From: Globisporangium splendens
Taxonomy: Eukaryota; Oomycota; Peronosporomycetes; Pythiales; Pythiaceae
Assembly: GCA_006386115.1 (NCBI GenBank)
Contig: VFIW01000003.1
Coordinates: 248,001-312,000 of the forward strand
Length of the DNA: 64,000 bases
Direction: 5' to 3'
Below are positions 1-9,300 of the stretch, piece after piece; position 1 is the stretch's first letter, and the number at the start of each line of letters is the position of its first letter. Made by a program: the position numbers and the translations under genes. Below the pieces are notes generated by a model. It did no database searches. It saw nothing but the letters and a program-made list of their open reading frames with translations, and had not been told where the DNA came from.

Positions 1-1387
1 CGCAAACAAGCAATTTGTGCTCCAGCGACCATTATCGACTGCGTTCCTAGAGTACGCAGTGCTAGACGTGCTTTTGTTGCATGAGTGCATCCCGACGATT
101 CTTAGCGTCCTATCGAGCGGCGTCGGCAACAAAAGCGTTCAGCAACTTGTTAAGGCATCAGAGCAACGAGCGATGAACGCGATCAAGAACAACGGAATCC
201 GATCCGTATGGGTTGACGAAGCGCATCGTTTGGCGTCGGTGGAGCTACTCGCGCTGCGAGGGATCGCCCCCACAGCGCTGTCGAAGACCATTGACCACGA
301 CATGGACTCGCTATTGCGTCTGCTCCCCCCTCGTTTCCGCAATGCGCCGCTGTTTGAGCAGCCCGAGACGATTTGTCGCATCATCGACGTGGTGCTGGAT
401 AAAGGCCGTCAAGCGTACGCCTTTATTGACGGTCAGGGCCGAACACCACTGCTTGAAAGCAATATTGCGGGTGATAGTAGAAAGGACACAGAAGCCTTGG
501 TCACACTAGAGGACATTGCGCTGGTCGTGCAAAATATCGGCATACACAAGTTTGGAGGCGACAATCGCGCAGGCATCGACGGATCCCTTCATCGGATTTC
601 TGCGATGCGGAATAAGTCCAACAGGGTCTACGGACTCACGTTCCGCGTGGGTCGCGCTTTCCCTGGCGTATCAGACGTCTTGGTCGATGTTTTTCGTGGA
701 ATTAACCCTGCTTTTTCAACCTCACCCACTTCCCTTGAAGGCATGGCGGCACCTCCGCCTTCGGTATTGATCCTTGGGCTTCCAGGCCATGGCAAGACAA
801 CGTTGATTCGAGACATTGCGCGGTCGCTGAGCTGGTCGGGGCAAAACGTCTGCATCATTGATACGTCGAATGAAATCGGCGGTGATGGCGATGTCCCGCA
901 TCACCACGTCGGGTATGCGCGGCGCATGATGGTGCCATCGTTGGACGTCCAGGCGCAGGTGATGGTCGAGTGCGTGCAGAACCACACTGTTTCGACGATG
1001 ATCATCGATGAGATTGGTCGCATGGCCGAAGTCTCTGCCGCACAGATCGTGCGCCAACGTGGAGTCGCGATTATCGCGAGTGCGCATGGTGATTTGCGAT
1101 CGCTGGTCAAGAATTCCGAGCTTTGCGGTCTCATCGGTGGCGTCGAGACAGTGACGATTGGAGATGCAGTGGCCAAGAAACATGGTGGCTCCAAGTTGAA
1201 GACGCAGCGCGTGCACGCGCCAACGTTCGATGCCATCGTCGAAGTGAAGGCTCGGAACGAGTACGTTGTGATTCTCAACACGGCCGAGGCAGTGGACGAC
1301 ATCTTGGAAGGTCGGTTCGCAAAAGGCCAGCGGCGTAGTCGAGACCCGAAAACCGGGGCGATCCGCATGCAATTGGTGCGAGTGTAA
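1..1387 (+). CDS. DEDDy 3'-5' exonuclease / SpoIIIAA-Ycf45-like ATPase fusion (5' partial)
   Basis: The open frame runs in from the left edge with no stop before position 17, so the gene starts outside the window. The first visible residues, RPLSTAFLEYAVLDV, match the last motif of RNase D/EXD1-type DEDDy exonucleases (RPL..YA..DV, carrying the catalytic Tyr and Asp). After about 230 residues comes a P-loop ATPase: Walker A GLPGHGKTT (near 775-800), Walker B MIIDEIGR (near 1000), and the segment IIASAHGDLRSLVKN typical of the SpoIIIAA/Ycf45 family. The C-terminus NEYVVILNTAEAVDDILEG also fits that family. By family knowledge the exonuclease half trims nucleic acid 3' ends; the role of the eukaryotic Ycf45-like ATPase is poorly known. 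A single uninterrupted 1.4-kb frame joins both halves. The joint protein's function is inference; the two domain calls are fairly secure. Confidence 0.8.
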   Translation, partial: ANKQFVLQRPLSTAFLEYAVLDVLLLHECIPTILSVLSSGVGNKSVQQLVKASEQRAMNAIKNNGIRSVWVDEAHRLASVELLALRGIAPTALSKTIDHDMDSLLRLLPPRFRNAPLFEQPETICRIIDVVLDKGRQAYAFIDGQGRTPLLESNIAGDSRKDTEALVTLEDIALVVQNIGIHKFGGDNRAGIDGSLHRISAMRNKSNRVYGLTFRVGRAFPGVSDVLVDVFRGINPAFSTSPTSLEGMAAPPPSVLILGLPGHGKTTLIRDIARSLSWSGQNVCIIDTSNEIGGDGDVPHHHVGYARRMMVPSLDVQAQVMVECVQNHTVSTMIIDEIGRMAEVSAAQIVRQRGVAIIASAHGDLRSLVKNSELCGLIGGVETVTIGDAVAKKHGGSKLKTQRVHAPTFDAIVEVKARNEYVVILNTAEAVDDILEGRFAKGQRRSRDPKTGAIRMQLVRV

Positions 1388-1921
1388 GAGGTGGCACAAC
1401 TTGATTTGTTTGGGGGTCTCGCGGATCATCGGTAGTGTCCATGCACACAAGATATGGGCTTCTACCTGCTGTCTGCAATTGGCGTTTTCGCCCATTTGTG
1501 GCCATCGAATAGTAGCAGTGGCTATCCCGTTGAGATCCACTGTCCTTGTGTTATCAGGCTGGCAAACGCTCAAATGGGTCCCACAATGCACGAAAGCACC
1601 GCATTTTCCACAATGAGCTCCCCATTGCGACAAGCTCATGTAGCCATCCGCTTTGTGATTGGTCCATCTGAGTTTGACACTCGAAGCGTGCGTCATGTTA
1701 CAAACCATAGCGTGACATAATGTCGGTTATAGAGTCGATGGTATTGAACACACTGTGTTGTGCGGTTGGGAGATTTTCGATTCGGAGCCATGTGAAAAAA
1801 AAAAAAAAACAAAACAAGCAAGTCGGTCGTCGTCGTCCGCTCTCTCTCTCTCTCTCTCTCTCTCTCTGGAAGTCGGCGGAAGCGCGCGCCTCAGTTCGCT
1901 CGACGCCGCTGCCGCAGCAGG
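1388..1921. other. Intergenic, with poly-A and (CT)n tracts
   Basis: No convincing gene is seen between the ATPase stop and the start of the TOG/CAP-Gly gene. The right part holds an A-run near 1796-1809 and a (CT)14-like microsatellite at 1840-1867. Both lie just upstream of the next gene and may be part of its promoter or 5' leader. Confidence 0.6.
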
Positions 1922-3735
1922 ATGAGCAAGGTGCGCACTATTGCGGTCTCCATTGCGCCTCCAACGCCCCTCGCCTCGCTCTCTCATTCGCTCTTCACAA
2001 GCCGTGAGAGGGGGAGAAGACGAGTGCGCCTTGGATACTTTTTGTGTTGTTTTTGTTTGCTGATTTGGCTTGTTATTCCATATGGACAGGATGCGCTCGT
2101 GGCGACGCTCTCGCGCGAGATGGAGCGCATTGCCAAGCACAGTGAGAACTGGCAGGAGCGCATGGGTGCGTTAGGCGAGATCCAGCGCGTGTTCGAGACC
2201 CTCGACGAGGTCACGGCTGTCGGTCCCGAAGTGTGGAAGGTGCTCAAGCCGCTCAAGGGCGTCGTGCTCGATCTGCGCTCGCAGATCGTGAAGGAGGTGT
2301 GCGGCGTGCTCATGGTGATCTCCAAGGTCACGCGCGACGCCATGGTACCGTTCCTGCGCGAGATCCTGCCGGTGCTCGTCGACGTGCGTGGTGGCGGCAA
2401 CAAAGTATGCGGGAACTACTGCAACGAATGCATCGAGGCGCTGATCACCACGACAGTCGTGAAAGGTCCGACGCTGCGGTACTTTGTCGACACGCTGCTT
2501 GAGAGCAAGAACAAACTGATCCGATTGTCGTGCATCACCGCACTGAAGCTCGTGCTCGTGAGCTGGAGCGCCGTGCTGGACAAAAACGACGTCCAGCAGC
2601 TCGAGAAAGGGCTGAAAAACGCATTATACGACGCGTCGTCGTCCTGTCGCAGCCAGTCGCACGAGTTTTTCCTGATCTTCCATCAAAAGTTCCCGAAACG
2701 CGTCGCGCTGCTCATGACGATGGTCGATTACAAAGTGCAGAAGCGACTCGAGTCCATCATGACCGACGCCTCCGTATCGGTATGACCTTGTTATTACTGC
2801 TGTTGACGTCGTATTGGTTGCTTAAAGCGTGTCCACCTCTGTCCTCGTTGTGTACTCCATGCAATCGACATCATCGAACAGCTCACTGGAGCCCCGGTAC
2901 GTTTATCACACTTTTAATGTGTGCAGTTATGCACATCTTGATTCTAATCCTGCTTTTTTCATGCCTACAGGTGAAGCGTAGCACGAGCGGCTCCATCGCG
3001 GGCAGCATTGACGGTGATGTTCCCTCGGTAGCAACCATGGAGCAGCCGCTCACAGGATACAATTTTGAGGTCGGCGATCGCGTGTGCATCCCCGAGAAGG
3101 AGTTGTTTGGCTTTGTTCGCTTCCTCGGTGAAGTCGAAGGCACAAAGGGCGTGTGGGTCGGCGTCGAGCTCGATGAACCGTACGGGAAAAACGATGGCAG
3201 CGCCAAGGGCAGATACTACTTTCACTGCAAACCAAAGCACGGCGTGTTTGCGCGTCCACATCAGATCTTTCTGACCATTTCCGGTGCAAAACTCCTGGAG
3301 CAGCAGCAGCAGTTGGGCGCCAATGCGCATGCGAATCCAGAGAGTCCGAGGGGCGACGATGCCGTTATGCGCGCACTCAACGACGAGCTCAACGACGCAA
3401 GCTTGGACGATTCGTTCGCTGAGGAATCCCCGGTCGCTCCCTCGCCAACGATGATGATGGAGGATGCTCCGGGTTCAGACGAACCGTCTGCGCTGAGTGT
3501 TGTGCTCACAAAGGCGTCCTTAGCGCATCGACGATACATCGACAAGCTGCTCCGATACGCGCGCTTGGAGCTTGAGGAACACCAGCGGTTCGAGAACTAC
3601 GCCGCGACCGCGAGTTCCGCCGATGCCGTGCAATACCTTCAACAGCTCCAGAACTGCGCGCAGGACAAAATCGTGCTGTCCGATACGTTCATCCAGGAAA
3701 TGATTTTGGCGCAGCAAGCAGCGCGCGAATCCTAA
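1922..3735 (+). CDS. TOG-domain (CLASP-like) plus CAP-Gly microtubule-binding protein
   Basis: Predicted exons are 1922-1930, 2090-2779, 2828-2896 and 2971-3735, giving about 510 aa. The first intron (1931-2089) joins MSK to DALVATLSREMERIAKHSEN; the 23-residue third exon is the least certain part. Residues about 5-230 form an alpha-helical repeat domain like the TOG domain of CLASP (W-E-R near the start, then helix pairs with VREICG-like and VVDVRGGGNK segments). Residues about 285-345 are a CAP-Gly domain: VGDRVCIP, FVRFLG, GVWVGVELDEPYGKNDGS with the hallmark GKNDG, and GVFARP. The tail is acidic, then helical. CLASP proteins promote microtubule rescue and CAP-Gly domains bind EEY/F tails of tubulin or EB proteins, so a plus-end-tracking role is inferred. 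Having both domains in one short protein is unusual. Confidence 0.85.
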
Positions 3736-3898
3736 ATGAAAATGGCCAAAGTGTTTTGTGTTTTGTTATGGCTCGTGTGTGCTTCCAAAAGCAAAGCAAG
3801 GTGTGTGGTTCCATGTCAAAATCCTCTCTGTCTTACTCACGCTTGTCTCGCTCTGTTGCGTGTTTTGCTCAGTTGTTGGTCCAGGTTCGTCAGGGCGG

Positions 3899-4667
3899 TT
3901 AATTAGTCATTCTTGTCGAAGGATCTATGGGTATCGCCAACACAGATTCATACGCTGTTTGGTTGGCATTCACAGCCGCAATGGAGCAGCTCCGACCATA
4001 GAACCTTTTTGGAATCTGTATCAGCCAGCAATACCCAGTCTTCTCAGTCGATATCAACATCATGTGGAGACTCAACGAGTGCTTGTGGGACGAGCAATGT
4101 GCGTGATGTCCGCTTGCATTGAAGCAGATACAGTGGCACACCATTACCAAAGATTCGCAGGCGGCAGAACGCGATCGGATCGGTCATCATCACGAGGTTT
4201 GTCAGATACACAAGCGAGTCCAGCGGATCATTGAGTTTCAGTGTTTGATTACTGGCTTGTGATGAGGAGGATGTGGGCTTCTTCGGTGTTGCGAATGTAC
4301 CGATTTCGGTTATCCATGGTCCACTCAGCACGAAGAGGCTATCTGGCTCCAGCACCCAGTAGAGAGAACTCACGTTGGCCACACCGAGTCCGGTGCGGAT
4401 GACATCCGTCAGCAGCAAGCCGTAAATCACGATCGCGACGACGCATTGAACCCAGGATACGTGGAATCTGTGGTACAGCGGCGCTGGAGGACGTTTCCAT
4501 TGATGCCACAGCCTTGGGGCGGAAGGAGCGCATCTATATGCACAGACTGTTGGGAACTGACCGCGACGGCGGCTTCGGACGACGGTGTCATGTGTCTCCA
4601 TCGAAGTGCGCGCATGCACCCGTGATTTCTCGTTGTGTGACGGCCATGCGGTGGTCACGTCGTTCAT
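3899..4667 (-). pseudogene. Remnant of a multi-pass membrane protein
   Basis: A minus-strand frame of 207 codons (4667 to 4044) contains a basic, Trp-rich start, then RFHVSWVQCVVAIVIYGLLL, which looks like a transmembrane segment, and later coding-like text (LYWVLEPDSLFVLSGPWITE, NGVPLYLLQCKRTSRTLL). It stops at a TGA near 4041, but the same frame continues sensibly beyond (EDWVLLADTDSKKVLWSEL) before another stop, and a third frame ends at 3899. The arrangement resembles oomycete Trp/Arg-rich membrane proteins whose family members carry LRRs elsewhere. I see no clean splice solution, so I call a decayed gene. It could instead be an intact gene with an unrecognised intron. Family membership is weak inference. 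Confidence 0.35.
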
Positions 4668-5294
4668 GTTTCTCTCTCAATGAGAAGTTGTCCGTAATAA
4701 GTTATAAATACGACTTGCACGTACACGTCGTTGCCCTTTTGGATGCGAGAATACTCACACAAGGAAGCAGTTTCTGGATTTAGCCATGCTGCTTCAACAG
4801 AAGAGTCGACGGCACTAATATGAGCAATCGCAAGACTCGCTTTCACGTCCAGTGATGCTTCGCTTCTGTCAGTTCTGCACGTGGAAGCTTCTTGAGAAAA
4901 CCAAACCCAAGCCGAGTGGTACATTGGCACCTAGTCCTCTTGCGCGCTTGGTGTATTGTGCTGGTGCCTTTGCCGCTGCGTCACACGATCGCTAGATAAA
5001 GAAACACATGGGTGACCATTTACTTTTGCTGTGCGCAATTTTTCGAAATGAGAACGTGCAACTCGACTGGCGAAATCGCATTATCAGACGATCTGATTCT
5101 GCCTCAGTCGCTCTGCATAGTGTGCGCCACACTATTTAGATGGTGACTGATTGGCGAACTGGCGATATTGTTTTTTGCGGGGATGCAAAATGGTCAAAAA
5201 GTGTTCGTCGTCACTCACAATTCGGTAAGCAGCGTCTGCATCACCACGCAGCACTAGCCGCGCCATTTCTGCTGCTACATACACGATTGGACGG
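4668..5294. other. Intergenic, nothing recognised
   Basis: Several short frames occur on both strands but none shows sustained coding character or a known motif. The region 5' of 5295 probably holds the promoter of the mucin-like gene. Confidence 0.5.
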
Positions 5295-6262
5295 ATGCAG
5301 ACGCGCAGGTTGGTGCTTGTGGTCGCCACTGCGCTACTAGCGGCCGAGAGCGCAGCCTTCTCGTTTACCAGCAGCAACAACAACTGGTCATGGGGCAGTC
5401 AGTCCGTGCAGGACATGTTTGCGTCCTGGGGGTTCAACACCGGAGATCGCGGCGCCGTGCACTCGAATGCTGGCAGCGTTGGCCAAGATCGCACGACTTC
5501 GAGCGCAATGAACTCATGGAATGGTGATGATGCATGCGGATGCTGTCAACGTACCAACACCGAGTCTTTTTATTTGCATTGGGTGGCTGATTATTTGTGC
5601 TGACAATTATTGTAGGCTGGTGGCAGAGTTGGTGGAGTGCCGAACGAGCTTCTACTACTCCGACCCCGACAGCAGCTCCGACGACCGCGGCTCCATCCCC
5701 CACCACTTTGAGACCGAGCATTACACCAACTTTGGCTCCGACAAAAGTTCCAACGAAAGCTCCGACAAAAGCTCCAACGAAAGCTCCAACGAAAGCTCCG
5801 ACAAAAGCTCCGAGACAAGCTCCAACAAAACTCCCGACAAGCGCACCAGAAACGGTAACGAGTAACCCCACTCCAACTCCAAAAGCCAGTGCTTCCTTGA
5901 AGCCTCCAACCACACCAGCACAGACACCCGAACCGGTGCCCACTTCAGCATCCCCAAGCCCGTCACCAAAGCCGAAGCCAAAGACCCCTGCTCCGTTCAA
6001 AACACCATCGCCTTCCTCTCCATCCCCACCATCCAGTAAGCCATCTGCTGCATTATCGCCAACTCCAACGGCCAGTGCCTCACCTTCATCTTCGTCGTCG
6101 TCGTCATCCGCCTCGTCGGCCTCGTCATCTGGAGCTAACACGCCGGCGCCGACTCCGTCAAGTCAATCTACTCCTTCTCCATCATCTGGAGCTTCATCAA
6201 ATGATTTAATGTGCACCGATGAAGAAATGCAGGAGGTAGAAGAATTTCTTCGCACTCAGTAA
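5295..6262 (+). CDS. Secreted Thr/Pro/Ser-rich mucin-like protein with APTK repeats
   Basis: Two exons, 5295-5523 and 5616-6262, with a 92-nt intron that joins MNSWNG to WWQSWWSAERAS, give about 291 aa. The first 20 residues (MQTRRLVLVVATALLAAESA) form a classic signal peptide. A short Gly/Ser/Trp region follows, then roughly 200 residues dominated by Thr, Pro, Ser, Ala and Lys. This part includes eight or so tandem 4-residue APTK units and poly-Ser tracts. The last 20 residues are acidic with one Cys (NDLMCTDEEMQEVEEFL). Such composition predicts heavy O-glycosylation and a cell-wall or extracellular-mucilage role, as in oomycete mucins of spores and cysts. That role is inference. The repeat tract is likely to vary in length between strains. 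Confidence 0.8.
5735..5830 (+). repeat. 12-bp coding tandem repeat (APTK units)
   Basis: About eight imperfect copies of a 12-nt unit, gct-cc(g/a)-ac(a/g)-aaa, occur inside the second exon of the mucin-like gene. Third-position changes between units keep the peptide constant while the DNA varies. Confidence 0.85.
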
Positions 6263-6365
6263 GTTAATCAACGAGCGAAAATGCAGCCAACACGCTTCAA
6301 TTTTGACAAAAAGCAGCATCCGTTTCCACAGCCATTGCGACCATTTACGACCCCTTGTTTATACG

Positions 6366-9300
6366 CTACGATAATGAATTGCGCGTTTCAATGACGTGGG
6401 AAAACGAATCCCGATCAAGTGGATTCTGATACTCATCCTCGGACTGGTCCTCGTCCGCGCGGTCATCTTCTCCGGGGTCACGTCCGCTTTCGTTCACAAA
6501 GGTGACGCCAGGGATACTCTCCGCGCCGAACGGATCGTTGTACTCGGGCTCGAGGAAACTCTGGAAAGTCGACGACAGATGCGGATCGCGGTACTCCATA
6601 ACCGTTCCTCGAGTTGACGATAGCCACGTGCTGTTCCAACCGTCGCTGAGCATCGTTCCTCCACGGCCCTGCGCAGACAACCACGTGTGGTTCATTCCGC
6701 CCTCGTCACCGAAAACTGAACTGCCTCCACGCTCCGACCACCACACAGTCTCATCGCTCAGTAGAGTTGCATTCGTCTCAGACCGAGAAAGCGACGATGA
6801 CAACAGCATCGAGTTGTTATTGCTCGCAGTGCGATGCAGACCATCTCTTCGGCCTGAGTTTGCTCCAGACGTGTTGTGCTTTGTTGCTGTCTTTCCTGGG
6901 AATATCCCAGTTTCCTGGAAAATCGCTTGTTTCTCTCGTTCAATCTCCATTCGGGCTTCTGCTACGGCTTCGGCTACGTGCTTGTCGATGAACTTCTTCG
7001 CCGCTAACGCTTTGTACTGCTCGAGCAATCGCTCGTTTTCTTGTCCAAACGAGAGCCCTGGCGCTGCTTGGGTTTCAAGAGGATCCTCCAAAGTCTTCGG
7101 GTACAAAACACTGCCGCTCCCTGTCCTCCGATGTTTCTGGGCCGATTGTAACTGCGCACGAGCATCAGATAGAAGCTTCTTTTGCCCTATGCGCTTTTTC
7201 AACCAGTCTTTTGCCTCCTGACGCGCTTCGTGAGCCACAAGAGTCAATGTCGCTTTTTCTTCTTCTCGCAAGTATTCAATGGTAACACCATCGAGACCAG
7301 GTGCCTTTGGTAAATTCTGCAGGTATCGTGCAGTTCCCGGACGTGTGGCGCGAGAAGGACTCCCTGGTGTACTTTTAGCCTTGGCATCACCAGCAGCAGA
7401 AGGTACTCGTGGCGCTCCACCACTAGCCTGCACTCTGCTGTCCATCACTGATGCGTTGGATGATAGAACTTTGGCAAGGGCGTAACTTGCTTGGGCATCA
7501 GTAAATCGCGACACTTCACCTGCTCTGGTTCCACGACTGTGTTCGTTTCTCGGTGGCGGTGGAGGAGAGTACGAAATGGAAATCGACTGCAGAGGAGCCA
7601 GTTGAGTTGTGGTTGCGCCAGCTGCTGACATTTCTGCGCCACTGCCTCCGAGTTCAGCTAAGCGCTCTGGAATCTGAAGTGTCAACTGCTTCAACGAGCC
7701 TGAGCGAGTAGCGTTCGTAGTATCTGCGCTGGTAGTCGATGCTGCCTGCAATCTCATTTGCAATACCCCAGTCGACCCAGAGATCTCATCGCTGGTTTCT
7801 TCTAGAACGATACTTGTCTTTCGGTTCACAGAAAGCGTTTGGGAAGCAGAAGCGGGCACTGGAATAGACGACGACTCCAACCCCACGTCTTTCACACTAT
7901 TCAGTTGCTCTTGCAGTAACTTCACCGCGTCTGCAGTGGTCAGCCCAAAAGTGTCCGTGACATCATACTCGACGAGCTTGTTGCATTCTAACAGATAAAG
8001 AAGCAATTCTTTGCTTTGGAGTTTGTTGTACGCAGCGAAGTGAAGTAGTCCGAGGCGAGACCTTGGTGTCACGACTCGTAGTTGTGCGCCACACCGGACA
8101 AGTTCATGAAACGCGGTGGCATTTTCGTACTCGATAGCCAGCATCAGAGGGGTCTTTGGTGTGGACGGCTCGGCGCCTGCTCGCTCTCCATTACTCATAG
8201 TACTCGTATCAGAAGTTCGAGTGGAACCTCGTCGTCGATCGCTGTTGCGTTCTGTCGCTTCTCGTGGTTGATTGTCGGAACCTACACCAGAGAGACTTCG
8301 TAGCATTCGTGATCGACCTTTTCCTTCAGTCCAAAGATTCAAATCCTGGTGGTGGCGCTTGAAAAGCTGAATCAACCGCTTGTCGCAACTGTTGAGTACG
8401 CCTATATGCAATGGAGTAACTCCGTCGGAATCCCAACAGCCAGCATAAACGTCTTCCTGGAGTAGCAAATCAGTGACGTGAAGCATTTCCACGCTTTGTG
8501 GCCAACGACACGACAGATGGAGCGGTGTGCTACCGCTCGGAACTGTTGCAGCTTCAAGTATCTGGGAGTAAATCGAGTTGATCCGCTTTTTGTCTTGAAG
8601 TGTGTCAGATGCCGCTGCTTTTGCTGTGGTGCCACCTTTAACTGGTAATAAATCTCGTTTCCCTCGAGCAAGCTGCAAAGCATACAGTATTTGCAGTCCG
8701 TTGTACGATGAATTGGATCCGAGCGCTGCATGGAGCGGATTTTCAGCATGTGATCCCGTTGTTTTTGCAAGAATCTCAACCATTTCCAGGCGCGATGGAG
8801 TCGACTTCACGTACAAATAGGCTAAGAACAAGCCAAGCACGTTGCTTATTGCATCACCTCCAGCAGCTGCAACGTGCAAGGGCGTGTACGAGTCAACGTT
8901 GTGATCTGTGATAACGACAGACGGAGAGGTAGCTAAATGAAACGACGATCGGCTGTGTACGGGCTGATGCTTGGTGGCCGCAGCCACGACGGAACAACCG
9001 TTGGACCTTTTTAGGATACCGAGAATCAGTGCTTCTTCGACTTGCTGGAAAAAATCGATTCGTTCACCGATTCGAACGATGTCGGCATTCGCGTCTGAAG
9101 TGGTGCCGGTGGGTGAAGATTTCATCGTTGGGGTGGAAGACGGCGGGTTGACATCCAAGCCAGATATTCGCAAGTATCGCAAATCACCGTCGCTGCGAGA
9201 TTTCACTCGACTCCGTGTTCGCTTAGCAAGCGATTCTTCCCCGAAAGCGGTGGACGTGCCACTCGCTCCCTCTGCTTCTTGCACATCATTCTCGGTTTTG

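Noticed and set aside
722..1708. 328-codon minus-strand frame opposite the first gene
   Set aside because: Its His/Arg-rich, low-information translation and overlap with the clear P-loop ATPase mark it as a shadow.
2780..2970. A single long intron between the TOG and CAP-Gly parts
   Set aside because: A phase-consistent 69-nt exon (2828-2896) with a strong gtacgt donor divides the interval, so two introns are preferred, though one is not excluded.
5434..6141. Minus-strand Gly/Val/Asp-rich frame opposite the mucin-like gene
   Set aside because: It is the complement of the APTK/Pro/Thr repeats and has no independent support.
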